Positions 7,364 through 13,431 of a stretch of 13,431 bases of DNA are shown here, in pieces (position 1 is the stretch's first letter; each line of letters begins with the position of its first letter). Position numbers and translations under genes: made by a program. The notes below the pieces were generated by a model. It was given only the letters and a program-made list of their open reading frames with translations. It was not told the origin of the DNA and did no database searches. Origin of the DNA: Alphaproteobacteria bacterium (GTDB taxonomy: Bacteria; Pseudomonadota; Alphaproteobacteria; CAAHEQ01; UBA3637); assembly GCA_017540065.1 (NCBI GenBank), contig JAFYBU010000072.1:1-13431 (forward strand). The letters are read 5' to 3'.

Positions 7364-7831
7364 TTAAAAAGGGATTTCGTCGTCGAAGGTTTCTGTTTTG
7401 GAACCGGCAGCAGCAGAATCCCATCCGGCATCCGGAGCAGGCGTTTCACCTTCGCTTGATTCGGGAGTGGAATTTCCGTCAACACGACCGTCCAAAGCAA
7501 CCAATTCGCCGCGGAAAGAACCCAAGACAATTTCAGTTGTAAATTTATCAACTCCGTTTGAATCTGTAAATTTACGTGTTTGTAAGGATCCTTCCACATA
7601 AACTTTCGACCCTTTTTTCAAAGCACGTTCTGCAAAATCAGCCAAATTGGAATTGAAAATAACAACCCGGTGCCATTCCGTTTTTTCTTGACGTTCACCG
7701 TTTTTATCACGCCAAGAATCTGATGTTGCCACAGATAAGTGGACAATTTTCCCACCTGATGCGGTATGACGAATTTCAGGGTCACGTCCTAAATTTCCGA
7801 CCAAAACGACTTTATTAATGCTTCCTGCCAT
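7364..7831 (-). CDS. ssb: Single-stranded DNA-binding protein
   Basis: SSB coats single-stranded DNA in replication, recombination and repair and recruits partner enzymes. The 155-residue product has an N-terminal OB-fold (about 1-110), beginning MAGSINKVVLVGNLGRDPE with the WRDKNGERQEKTEWHRVV and GSKVYVEGSLQTRKF segments. A low-complexity acidic linker rich in Ser, Gly, Glu and Pro follows (about 115-148), and then the conserved C-terminal interaction tip DDEIPF. Length and layout are those of a chromosomal SSB. It has its own promoter (7869-7897), a leader of about 30 bases with an AAAGGA ribosome site, and a terminator, so it is probably monocistronic. No obvious LexA-type site was seen in its promoter. 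Confidence 0.96.
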   Translation of the reverse strand: MAGSINKVVLVGNLGRDPEIRHTASGGKIVHLSVATSDSWRDKNGERQEKTEWHRVVIFNSNLADFAERALKKGSKVYVEGSLQTRKFTDSNGVDKFTTEIVLGSFRGELVALDGRVDGNSTPESSEGETPAPDAGWDSAAAGSKTETFDDEIPF

Positions 7832-7868
7832 TTGAATATCCTTTCTTTTTTAAATTTTAACTCACCCT

Positions 7869-7897
7869 ATGGTAACGAATTTTTTCATAAAAATCAA
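7869..7897 (-). promoter_or_regulatory. Predicted promoter of ssb
   Basis: On the minus strand TTGATT (7897-7892) and TACCAT (7874-7869) are 17 bases apart, predicting a start near 7862. It is back to back with the promoter of the DsbA-like gene; the two -35 boxes are 36 bases apart. Confidence 0.62.
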
Positions 7898-7933
7898 GCA
7901 AAAAATAGACTGAATTTCCGTTTCTTTTTTTGC

Positions 7934-7962
7934 TGGACAAAGTTGGAAAAAAATGTTATATA
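7934..7962 (+). promoter_or_regulatory. Predicted promoter of the dsbA-like/F0 ATP synthase operon
   Basis: TGGACA (7934-7939) and TATATA (7957-7962) are 17 bases apart, predicting a start near 7969 and a short leader of about 15 bases dominated by the Shine-Dalgarno. It is the only convincing promoter I see for the whole run of genes up to 10744. Confidence 0.62.
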
Positions 7963-7973
7963 AACCACATAAA

Positions 7974-7980
7974 AGGAGGT
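7974..7980 (+). promoter_or_regulatory. Strong Shine-Dalgarno of the DsbA-like gene
   Basis: AGGAGGT is a near-complete match to the anti-Shine-Dalgarno, four bases before the ATG at 7985. It is the strongest ribosome site in the window and fixes the start of the gene at its signal peptide. Confidence 0.85.
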
Positions 7981-7984
7981 TGGT

Positions 7985-8575
7985 ATGCGTATTTTCAGTT
8001 TTATTTTGAGTTTACTTTTTTCTGTTCAGGTGATGGCTTTTTCCCCGACTGATCTTCGGGCTTTTGGGAAGGAAGCGCCGGTTCAATTTTATTTGTTTAC
8101 ATCCCTAACATGTCCGCATTGTTCGGAATTTCACAAAAAAGTCTTGCCTGCCATTAAAAAAGAATATGTCGATAAGGGAAAGGCTCAATTGATTATTGTA
8201 GATATGTTGAACACAGAAGCCGGGTTGTTGGCCACTCAAACGCTCAGATGTTTGGATGTAGGGTATGCGGACAGGTTGGAAGATGAATTATATCAAAAAC
8301 AATCCACTTGGATGAAATCCTCTTCTCAAGAAGCAAAAAATACAATTGCTTTGTTGGCTGCAAAATATGGGATGACACGTCAATTATTTGATTTGTGTGT
8401 AACAGATAAAGAATTACAAAAAAACATTATAGAACAACAAGCTAATTTGGGCAAACTGTATGGCATCACAGGCACACCCACTTTAGTAATGCGTTCGGGG
8501 TCAAAAGTGTATAAATGGACCGGATCTGACAAGAATACGGTAATGCAAGGACTTAAAGAAGCTTTCCAAAAATGA
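7985..8575 (+). CDS. DsbA-family periplasmic thiol oxidoreductase
   Basis: The protein is a probable disulfide-forming or disulfide-handling enzyme of the periplasm. The first 18 residues form a Sec signal peptide with a likely cut after VMA. The thioredoxin-like domain follows, with the active site C43-P-H-C46, the dipeptide typical of DsbA, and the cis-proline loop GTPT at 163-166 (P165). Helical inserted residues lie between, as in DsbA. Two further cysteines, C89 and C138, could form a second structural disulfide like that of some alphaproteobacterial DsbAs. At 196 residues it is of normal size. Its stop overlaps the atpI start (ATGA), so it is coupled to the F0 ATP synthase genes, an unusual partner. 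It could be a general DsbA or one dedicated to few substrates; the sequence does not decide. Confidence 0.88.
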   Translation: MRIFSFILSLLFSVQVMAFSPTDLRAFGKEAPVQFYLFTSLTCPHCSEFHKKVLPAIKKEYVDKGKAQLIIVDMLNTEAGLLATQTLRCLDVGYADRLEDELYQKQSTWMKSSSQEAKNTIALLAAKYGMTRQLFDLCVTDKELQKNIIEQQANLGKLYGITGTPTLVMRSGSKVYKWTGSDKNTVMQGLKEAFQK

Positions 8576-8853
8576 ATGAGCAATTAACAAAATTGCAAGA
8601 AAAAATAAAAACGTTAAAGGGGGACAAAACGGTTTCTTCTGAAGGTGGAGTGCAAGGATATAATGTTGCTGTCACAATGATGACGGATTTAATCAGTTGT
8701 ATCTTTGTCGGTTTGGCTATAGGATTATTTTTTCAAAAGTTTTTGGGAACTTCTATTTTGTTAACCGCCATTTTAACCTTGTTGGGGGGAATTGCGGGGT
8801 TGTGGAACGTTGTTCGATTTGCGATGAATCAAGACAAAGGAAATAAAAAATGA
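8572..8853 (+). CDS. atpI: ATP synthase-associated AtpI/AtpZ-like protein
   Basis: AtpI-type proteins are small membrane proteins encoded at the head of F0 operons and implicated in c-ring assembly or ion supply. The 93-residue product has a charged N-terminal segment rich in Lys and Gln (1-30) and then two membrane helices (about 36-57 and 60-85). The second ends GGIAGLWNVVRFAM, matching the GLWNVVR-type ending of alphaproteobacterial AtpI. The start overlaps the stop of the DsbA-like gene by four bases and only a weak ribosome site lies upstream, so translation probably depends on coupling. Its own stop overlaps the atpB start (ATGA). Confidence 0.85.
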   Translation: MNEQLTKLQEKIKTLKGDKTVSSEGGVQGYNVAVTMMTDLISCIFVGLAIGLFFQKFLGTSILLTAILTLLGGIAGLWNVVRFAMNQDKGNKK

Positions 8854-9575
8854 TGAATCCTTTGGAACAATTTGTGGTGAAAGAAATCATCCCCTTACAG
8901 ATGGGACAGATTGATTTATCGCTGACAAATTCGGCATTGTTTATGATTTTATCTGCGCTGATCGGGTTGATTGTATTGGTTTTGTGTTTATTCCGGTGTC
9001 AATTGATTCCCGGTGCGCCACAACTTTTGGCAGAAAGTTTATATCGTTTTATAAAACGGATCGGGGAAGAAGCTTTGGGCAAAGATTACCGAAAATATTT
9101 ACCATTTTTATTCAGCGTTTTTGTTTTTATTTTTATGGGAAATGTGTTGGGTTTGGTTCCCATGGGCTTTTCGTTCACCGGGCAGTTAATTCCAGTTGGT
9201 GCATTTGCATTATTGGGATTAATTATTTCTTCTTTAGTAGGAATTTATCATCGTGGTTTTTCCTGGTTCCAAAATTTTATGCCGCCCGGTATTCCACGAT
9301 TGCTGGCTCCTATCGTTATTCCGATTGAAACCATTTCATTTATTGCAAAGCCGTTCAGTTTGACGGTGCGATTGGTGATGAACATGATAGTGGGGCATAT
9401 TTTGTTGGATATCATGGCTTATTTTACGACAACATCCGGTTTGGCGGGGGCTTTTCCGCTTGTTTTTGTTTTACTGATGATGATGTTTGAATTAGGGATT
9501 GCTTTTTTGCAAGCTTACATTTATACTATCTTAACCAGTATTTATTTAGGGGAAGCAGTACGCGCCAGTCATTAG
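8850..9575 (+). CDS. atpB: F0F1 ATP synthase subunit a
   Basis: Subunit a forms the two proton half-channels against the c ring. The 241-residue protein is strongly hydrophobic with five to six membrane helices. The essential arginine is R174 in SLTVRLVMNMIVGH, with N178 and H183 at the positions of E. coli aN214 and aE219. The last helix carries Q221 in LQAYIYTILTSIYL, the E. coli Q252 position. The gene begins ATGATG; either codon could start (8850 or 8853). The first makes the usual four-base overlap with atpI and has AAGGA eight bases upstream. The subunit looks complete and proton-competent. Confidence 0.96.
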   Translation: MMNPLEQFVVKEIIPLQMGQIDLSLTNSALFMILSALIGLIVLVLCLFRCQLIPGAPQLLAESLYRFIKRIGEEALGKDYRKYLPFLFSVFVFIFMGNVLGLVPMGFSFTGQLIPVGAFALLGLIISSLVGIYHRGFSWFQNFMPPGIPRLLAPIVIPIETISFIAKPFSLTVRLVMNMIVGHILLDIMAYFTTTSGLAGAFPLVFVLLMMMFELGIAFLQAYIYTILTSIYLGEAVRASH

Positions 9576-9589
9576 AAAAGGGGGAGAAA

Positions 9590-9835
9590 ATGGACGCAGA
9601 ATCAATGAAGTATTTAGCTGATGGGATGAGGTACCTGTCTGTTGGTTTGATTGCCTTGGTTATGTTGGGGGTCGCCAAAGGGGTTTCTCAAATTTGGGTA
9701 ACGATTATTTCCGCTGTCAGTCGGAATCCGGAAGTCAAAAATGATGTCAGCTTATTCGCTTGGGGTGGCGCCGCCATCACGGAAGCCATTGCACTTTACG
9801 CATTGGGGTTGGCTATTGTTTTGCTTTATTTATAG
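9590..9835 (+). CDS. atpE: F0F1 ATP synthase subunit c
   Basis: Subunit c forms the rotating proteolipid ring. The 81-residue hairpin has two membrane helices (about 12-40 and 54-80) joined by the polar loop RNPEVKND (45-52). The proton-binding carboxylate is E65 in ITEAIALYAL. The small-residue motif of helix 1 is present in a reduced form, G27-A29-G31-S33, as in some other alphaproteobacteria. The Na+-ligand positions known from Ilyobacter c subunits are V32 and A66 here, so proton use is expected. The odd feature is K30, a lysine inside helix 1 at about the depth of E65, where a hydrophobic residue is usual. A strong purine-rich ribosome site (AGGGGGAG) precedes the ATG, fitting the high copy number needed. 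Confidence 0.95.
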   Translation: MDAESMKYLADGMRYLSVGLIALVMLGVAKGVSQIWVTIISAVSRNPEVKNDVSLFAWGGAAITEAIALYALGLAIVLLYL

Positions 9836-9842
9836 GTGACAG

Positions 9843-10259
9843 ATGCCCCAATTTGACACGACTTTTTTGTTCAGTCAAATTTTTTGGATGCTTTTCAGCT
9901 TCGGGGTACTTTATTTGGGGATTCGTTTCATCGTTTTTCCCATGTTTGATAAAATCTTTGAACAACGAAACAAGGTAACACAGGAACCCGTGGAAAAAGC
10001 CGAAGGATTGACACAGGAAATACAAAAAATTCAAACACAAATCGAACAAAAACAGCAACAACGGGAAAAACGTTCTGCTCAACGATTGCAACAAACCTAT
10101 CAAACTGCCGTGCAACATCTGGAAAAGGAACTGCAAAAAACGGATAAAAATTTGGCCTCTTCTTTGAAGAAAAGTGTTCAAAAAATGGAAAAAGAAGAAA
10201 TGGATGTTTTGGATAATTCTGCTGATTTTGTAACCTTAGCAGCGAAAGGAAAAGCATGA
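9843..10259 (+). CDS. atpF': F0F1 ATP synthase subunit b' (peripheral stalk)
   Basis: This is one of two distinct b-type subunits that form the peripheral stalk in alphaproteobacteria. The N-terminus MPQFDTTFLFSQIFWMLFSF is characteristic of b'. One membrane helix (about 8-35) is followed by FDKIFEQRNK and a long hydrophilic helix rich in Gln, Lys and Glu (about 45-125) that should form the dimeric coiled coil. At 138 residues it is shorter than many b' subunits (often about 160), mainly at the C-terminal F1-contact end. The ribosome site AGGTGA overlaps the atpE stop. The stop overlaps the start of the next b gene by four bases (ATGA), suiting one-to-one synthesis of b and b'. Confidence 0.9.
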   Translation: MPQFDTTFLFSQIFWMLFSFGVLYLGIRFIVFPMFDKIFEQRNKVTQEPVEKAEGLTQEIQKIQTQIEQKQQQREKRSAQRLQQTYQTAVQHLEKELQKTDKNLASSLKKSVQKMEKEEMDVLDNSADFVTLAAKGKA

Positions 10260-10744
10260 ATCCTTTCGTTAATACGGAATTTTGGTTAAGTTTAGCGTTT
10301 TTTGTTGTGTTGGGGTTCATGTTTATCCCACCTGTGCAACGTGCCATAAAGAAGTTTTTTGACGCGGGTCGTCAAAAAATCGAAAAACAAATCCAAGAAA
10401 GCAAAGCGGTTTATCAAGAAGCAATGCAGGAACGCAAGGCGGCCTTGAAAAAGTTAAATCAAAAAGCAGATGACAAGGAAACAAAAAGTAAAATAAAACA
10501 AATTCATCAGGAATTTCTTCAAAAAGAAAAAAATTCAATTGAGGTGAAAAAACAAGATTTTTATGTACGTAAAAGTATTCTTTTATTGCAAGGAAAAGAA
10601 AACGTCAAAAAACAATTATTGGATAAAGTGGAGGAAAAAGTTTTGAATCAACGTCGAACAAAAACTTCTGATGCACAAGATGTCGGCCATTTTATAAAAA
10701 TGCTTGATAAAAACAAGGAAAAGTTAAAAAGTATTTTAAGTTGA
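10256..10744 (+). CDS. atpF: F0F1 ATP synthase subunit b (peripheral stalk)
   Basis: This is the second b-type subunit. A single N-terminal membrane helix (about 7-26, TEFWLSLAFFVVLGFMFIPP) is followed by a very lysine- and glutamine-rich helical stalk to residue 162. The sequence diverges from b' except for the overall layout, as expected for the b/b' pair. It is the last gene of the operon. F1 genes (atpH, A, G, D, C) do not follow, in line with the split F0/F1 arrangement of alphaproteobacteria. A convergent hairpin lies directly downstream. Confidence 0.9.
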   Translation: MNPFVNTEFWLSLAFFVVLGFMFIPPVQRAIKKFFDAGRQKIEKQIQESKAVYQEAMQERKAALKKLNQKADDKETKSKIKQIHQEFLQKEKNSIEVKKQDFYVRKSILLLQGKENVKKQLLDKVEEKVLNQRRTKTSDAQDVGHFIKMLDKNKEKLKSILS

Positions 10745-10752
10745 ATAAAAAA

Positions 10753-10775
10753 ATCCCCGCCTTTGCGACGGGGAT
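10753..10775 (-). terminator. Hairpin terminator between atpF and the acyl-CoA synthetase gene
   Basis: ATCCCCG (10753-10759) and CGGGGAT (10769-10775) form a perfect 7-bp stem. On the minus strand it is followed by seven T, a clear intrinsic terminator for the synthetase gene ending at 10793. On the plus strand, after atpF, it is followed by GATTTGTG, so intrinsic termination there should be weak. Confidence 0.82.
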
Positions 10776-10792
10776 GATTTGTGCGATACCAT

Positions 10793-12868
10793 TTATTTCA
10801 ACAACATCTTGAAATCCACAACGACAGCACGGTCTTTGGTGACCAATACAGGGTTGCCGTCAATGGATTTGATTTCGGGAATTTCCAAAACCAATTTTTG
10901 GACTTTGGCCAATGTGTCTGCCAAAGGTCCGACGGCTTTGGGTTCTTCACCGCGTACGCCGTTCAAGATAACGCCGACTTTTGTTTCTTTGATCATGGCG
11001 TCAAAGTCATTGGCAGGCAAAATACGCATAGTTGTGTCGCGCATGACTTCGGTATAGATACCACCGGTTCCAAACACCATTACGCGCCCGAAGTTCTTAT
11101 CGGAATTTACACCGATAATAGTTTCTGTGGCTTTGGTAATCATTTCTTGAATCAAAACGCTGGCACCTTTCAATTCAAATTTGGCGATTGTTGCGGTTAA
11201 AGCATCAAAGGCTTGATTGAATTTTTCTTCTGAATCAATGTTCAAGTAAATGCCCTTCATTTCTGTCTTATGCAAAGCATCCGGTGCGGACAATTTTAAC
11301 ACAACCGGGAAGATGTTCTTGGCAAAAGAAAGCCCTTCAGCCTTATCCGTAAAGTTACCGCATTTCGGATAGTCGATGCCATAATGATCCATGATCATGT
11401 TCATTGTGGATTGAGGCAAAGAAGCCAAACCTTGAGCCACAGCATCTGCAACGGCGGCTTTAATTTCGGCGGGTACTTCACCCACTTCTGCCGTCACTTC
11501 TGGAAGTCCCTTGAACGCCATTTGAGCTTTCATGAGTCCCAACAAACGCACACAATCTGTCGGATAATCATAGGTCAAAATTTTGGCTTGTTTTAACAAT
11601 TCAACACCTTCACGCACACGGCTTCCGCCAATGAAAGAACAGAAGATATTAACGTTCTTAAATTGAGGAGCCAATTTGATGATGGCTTCGGCTGTTTCTT
11701 TGGGTTCAGTGGACATTTGCGGTGTCAACAAAACGATAATGTTTTTATATTCACCGGATTCACACAAAACACGCAAAGCATTTTCATACCGATCAGCTTT
11801 GGCATCACCCACCACGTCAATCGGGTTACCGACAGAAGCTTCCGGTGTCAATACGGCACGTAATTTTTCAATGGTGGCTTCACTTGGGCGTGCCAAATCT
11901 AATTTGGCTTCTTCACACAAATCTGAAGCCAACACACCCACACCGCCGGCATTTGTCAAAATACCGACAGAACCGCTAAAGTCTGTGTGGTTGACGTTTT
12001 GTAATAATTCCAAAGCGCCGAACAATTCACGAGTGGTGTAAACCTGGATAGCGCCGCTGCGTTGCAAAGCAATTTCCAACACACGATAATTGGGTGCCAA
12101 TGATCCTGTATGGGACAAACTGGCAGCTTGTGCTTTGGATGATTTTCCGGGTTCCATAATAACGCAAGGTTTTGTTTTGGAAACTTCCTTTAATACGCGC
12201 AAAAATTCTTGTCCTTTTTTAAGTCCTTCCAAATAGAACACAAAGGCCTTAGTGTTAGGATCATGTTGAATGGCTTCCAACAAACTGGCTTCGTTCAAAT
12301 CGGCTTTGTTTCCGATGGAAATAAAGTGAGAAAAGCCGATTCCTTTTTCTTCGGCCCAATCCAAAATAGCGCTGCAATAAGCACCTGATTGAGATACGAA
12401 AGCCACATTTCCTTTTAATGGGAAACAAGGAGCAAAAGAAGCGTTCAATTTATCAAATGTGGAAATGTGTCCCAAACAGTTGGGGCCCAACAAATTGATG
12501 CCGGCATCCAAACATTTTTTGGCAATGGCTAATTCCATATCCTTATGACCTGCTTCACCGAATCCGGCAGTAATAATACTGATGTTCTTGGCGCCGTTTG
12601 CAATAGCATCATCTACGGCAGCTTCACAAAAACGGGCGGGAACCAACAATACCACCAAATCCACAGGTTCGGGAATATCGCGGGTGGAGGCAAAGCATTT
12701 TTTACCTTTTAATTCTTGACCGGCTAATTTAGGATTGACCCCGTATAAATTGCCTTCAAATCCGGCGTCAATCAAGTTTTTGAACACAACGGCGCCCAGT
12801 TTAGATTCATCTGCCGAAACCCCGACGACAGCTACGGATTTCGGGTTAAAAAAAGTATCTAATGACAT
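10793..12868 (-). CDS. ADP-forming acetyl-CoA synthetase (fused alpha-beta acyl-CoA ligase)
   Basis: The enzyme interconverts acetyl-CoA (or a related acyl-CoA), ADP and phosphate with acetate, CoA and ATP, usually making ATP in fermentation. The 691-residue product fuses both halves of the family. An N-terminal CoA-binding Rossmann domain (FFNPKSVAVVGVS, about residues 6-18) is followed by the succinyl-CoA-ligase-like alpha domain with the phosphohistidine H253 in SLSHTGSLA, and then a C-terminal ATP-grasp beta domain with H533 in ALHKTEMKG and the GTGGIYTEVMRD segment. Both histidines of the phosphate relay are present, and there is no GNAT domain, so it is not a Pat/YfiQ-type protein acetyltransferase. 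The ATG at 12868 is chosen because AAAGGAGA sits seven bases upstream and a strong promoter predicts transcription starting near 12900. Acetate as substrate is inferred from the family. Confidence 0.88.
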   Translation of the reverse strand: MSLDTFFNPKSVAVVGVSADESKLGAVVFKNLIDAGFEGNLYGVNPKLAGQELKGKKCFASTRDIPEPVDLVVLLVPARFCEAAVDDAIANGAKNISIITAGFGEAGHKDMELAIAKKCLDAGINLLGPNCLGHISTFDKLNASFAPCFPLKGNVAFVSQSGAYCSAILDWAEEKGIGFSHFISIGNKADLNEASLLEAIQHDPNTKAFVFYLEGLKKGQEFLRVLKEVSKTKPCVIMEPGKSSKAQAASLSHTGSLAPNYRVLEIALQRSGAIQVYTTRELFGALELLQNVNHTDFSGSVGILTNAGGVGVLASDLCEEAKLDLARPSEATIEKLRAVLTPEASVGNPIDVVGDAKADRYENALRVLCESGEYKNIIVLLTPQMSTEPKETAEAIIKLAPQFKNVNIFCSFIGGSRVREGVELLKQAKILTYDYPTDCVRLLGLMKAQMAFKGLPEVTAEVGEVPAEIKAAVADAVAQGLASLPQSTMNMIMDHYGIDYPKCGNFTDKAEGLSFAKNIFPVVLKLSAPDALHKTEMKGIYLNIDSEEKFNQAFDALTATIAKFELKGASVLIQEMITKATETIIGVNSDKNFGRVMVFGTGGIYTEVMRDTTMRILPANDFDAMIKETKVGVILNGVRGEEPKAVGPLADTLAKVQKLVLEIPEIKSIDGNPVLVTKDRAVVVDFKMLLK

Positions 12869-12875
12869 ATTATTT

Positions 12876-12883
12876 TCTCCTTT
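12876..12883 (-). promoter_or_regulatory. Shine-Dalgarno fixing the start of the acyl-CoA synthetase
   Basis: AAAGGAGA on the minus strand, seven bases before the ATG at 12868. It decides against a longer reading from a TTG at 12904, which would lie at or before the predicted transcription start. Confidence 0.82.
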
Positions 12884-12906
12884 GTTGTTAAAATTAGATG
12901 GCAAAA

Positions 12907-12935
12907 AATATAGAAAATTATGAAAAAAAAGTCAA
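12907..12935 (-). promoter_or_regulatory. Strong predicted promoter of the acyl-CoA synthetase gene
   Basis: On the minus strand TTGACT (12935-12930) and TATATT (12912-12907) are 17 bases apart, with a T-run after the -35 as in the gatC promoter. Predicted start near 12900, leader about 32 bases. The -35 lies just 10 bases after the stop of the broken upstream ORF. Confidence 0.8.
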
Positions 12936-12945
12936 GGAAAATATT

Positions 12946-13217
12946 TTAATCTTTTACCATTTGCGGGGCTTGTAAAGGATGATGTAAACGGGAATGCGTT
13001 GCAACAGTCTTTGTTTTGATGCGTAAAGATTGTCCGAAGCGCAGCGTTGAATGTTTTGATGCTTCGTGGGCCTGATTCACCTTTTTCAAATAATCGTTGA
13101 CAGCCTGATTCAATTTTTCCCTGCCTTTTTCTTCTTCTGAGAGCGATTTTCTGAACAGACACGGGATGGGGGAAAACCGGCTTTTTCAAATACCTCTTTA
13201 ACAGAAATTTTTATCAT
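12946..13217 (-). pseudogene. Small ORF broken by a frameshift, unknown function
   Basis: The ATG at 13217 follows the J-domain gene stop with no gap (TAAATG). The first frame reads MIKISVKEVFEKAGFPPSRV, continues to about residue 25, and then runs into a lysine-rich tail and a TGA after 35 codons. From 13140 leftward another frame is open to the TAA at 12946-12948 and looks coding: SEEEKGREKLNQAVNDYLKK followed by a basic tail ending QAPQMVKD. The start-to-stop length is 272 bases, one short of 91 codons, so one missing base near 13138-13150 would join both parts into a 90-residue protein. I recognise no family. It is either a real frameshift (pseudogene), a sequencing or assembly error in this A/AG-rich stretch, or, least likely, programmed frameshifting. 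Confidence 0.55.
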
Positions 13218-13431
13218 TTATTTGCTCCCCAAAAATTCGATCAAGGTTTGATAGCAGTCGGATAATTTTTGGAATAAGGTTGCTTCTTTTTTACTGATAT
13301 CCGGGTGGTATTTTTTGGCTAGAGCTTTATACTTTTTCTTAACCGTTTCTAACGTCAAAGGGGGTTCCAATTGCATAAACGCCATAGCGTTTGTCACTTT
13401 GGACGGGTATTTGGGACGTGGAGGATTGTAA
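13218..13431 (-). CDS. J-domain (DnaJ-like) protein, C-terminal part
   Basis: Only the last 71 codons are in the window; the gene continues beyond the right edge. They contain a J domain at the very C-terminus: a first helix region around MQLEPPLTLETVKKKYKALAKK, the HPD motif that stimulates DnaK ATPase activity (in KKYHPDIS), and a third helix ATLFQKLSDCYQTLIEFLGSK ending 26 residues after HPD. A C-terminal J domain marks a specialised (type III) co-chaperone rather than DnaJ itself, which has it at the N-terminus. Its stop abuts the start of the broken ORF at 13217, so the two were probably one operon. The N-terminal part that would name its partner is not visible. Confidence 0.85.
   Translation of the reverse strand, partial: YNPPRPKYPSKVTNAMAFMQLEPPLTLETVKKKYKALAKKYHPDISKKEATLFQKLSDCYQTLIEFLGSK

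Noticed and set aside
9928..10347. Antisense open frames over atpF' and atpF
   Set aside because: They are rich in Phe and Leu because they mirror Lys/Gln/Glu codons of the stalk subunits; no start signals are present.
12869..12904. Longer acyl-CoA synthetase from a TTG at 12904
   Set aside because: The TTG lies at or before the predicted transcription start, lacks a ribosome site, and adds a 12-residue tail unlike the family N-terminus, whereas the ATG at 12868 has AAAGGAGA.
12932..13189. 85-codon frame MKKPVFPHPV... on the minus strand
   Set aside because: It starts at a TTG without a ribosome site and runs through the acyl-CoA synthetase -35 box. Only a middle piece might belong to the frameshifted ORF.
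12946..13217. BolA as identity for the broken ORF next to the J-domain gene
   Set aside because: J-domain genes can neighbour bolA in alphaproteobacteria, but neither frame shows BolA motifs such as the conserved RH and HAL segments.
1..13431. Mobile elements, CRISPR arrays, phage or defence genes
   Set aside because: No transposase, integrase, regularly spaced repeats, att-like direct repeats at the tRNA, or defence domains were seen. All larger ORFs are core genes in compact operons.

Overview
The window reads as an ordinary chromosomal stretch of an AT-rich alphaproteobacterium using the standard bacterial code (TGA serves as a stop in several genes and the tRNA-Trp anticodon is CCA). The alphaproteobacterial reading rests on three points. 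The ParC-type topoisomerase carries the alphaproteobacterial-style NFGNIDGD...AAAMRYTEAR active-site segment. The F0 operon is ordered atpI-atpB-atpE-atpF'-atpF (I, a, c, b', b) and is not joined to F1 genes. The DsbA-like protein resembles alpha-type DsbAs in having a second cysteine pair. An ADP-forming acyl-CoA synthetase, typical of organisms that make ATP while excreting acetate, hints at a fermentative and possibly host-associated lineage. That lifestyle and any finer placement are inference.

Layout, left to right. (1) The 3' part of a tRNA-Trp and its terminator. (2) On +, parC from a promoter so close to the start codon that the message should be leaderless, followed 17 bases later by a GT4 glycosyltransferase. 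(3) A convergent hairpin, then on - a small exported protein of unknown function with its own promoter. (4) On -, the gatC-gatA-gatB operon for the tRNA-dependent amidotransferase, with a strong promoter before gatC. (5) On -, ssb with its own promoter and a nested-hairpin terminator. (6) Divergently on +, a DsbA-like thiol oxidoreductase translationally coupled to the F0 ATP synthase genes atpI, atpB, atpE, atpF' and atpF. (7) A second convergent hairpin, then on - a fused ADP-forming acetyl-CoA synthetase. (8) On -, at the right edge, a small ORF broken by a frameshift and, directly upstream of it, the C-terminal J domain of a DnaJ-like protein cut by the window edge.

Most genes belong to core processes: chromosome decatenation, indirect tRNA amidation, DNA replication and repair, energy conservation. 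The visible promoters are consistent with a sigma-70 type factor: TTGxxx, 17 bases, TAxxxT or TATATA. Intergenic gaps are short (none above about 165 bases) and no insertion sequences, CRISPR arrays, phage genes or large repeats are seen. I do not see a clearly new multi-gene system. The best leads are the DsbA-like gene leading and coupled to the F0 operon, a lysine inside the first membrane helix of the ATP synthase c subunit, the leaderless parC message, a palindrome over the -10 element of the small exported protein gene, and the frameshifted ORF next to the J-domain gene.
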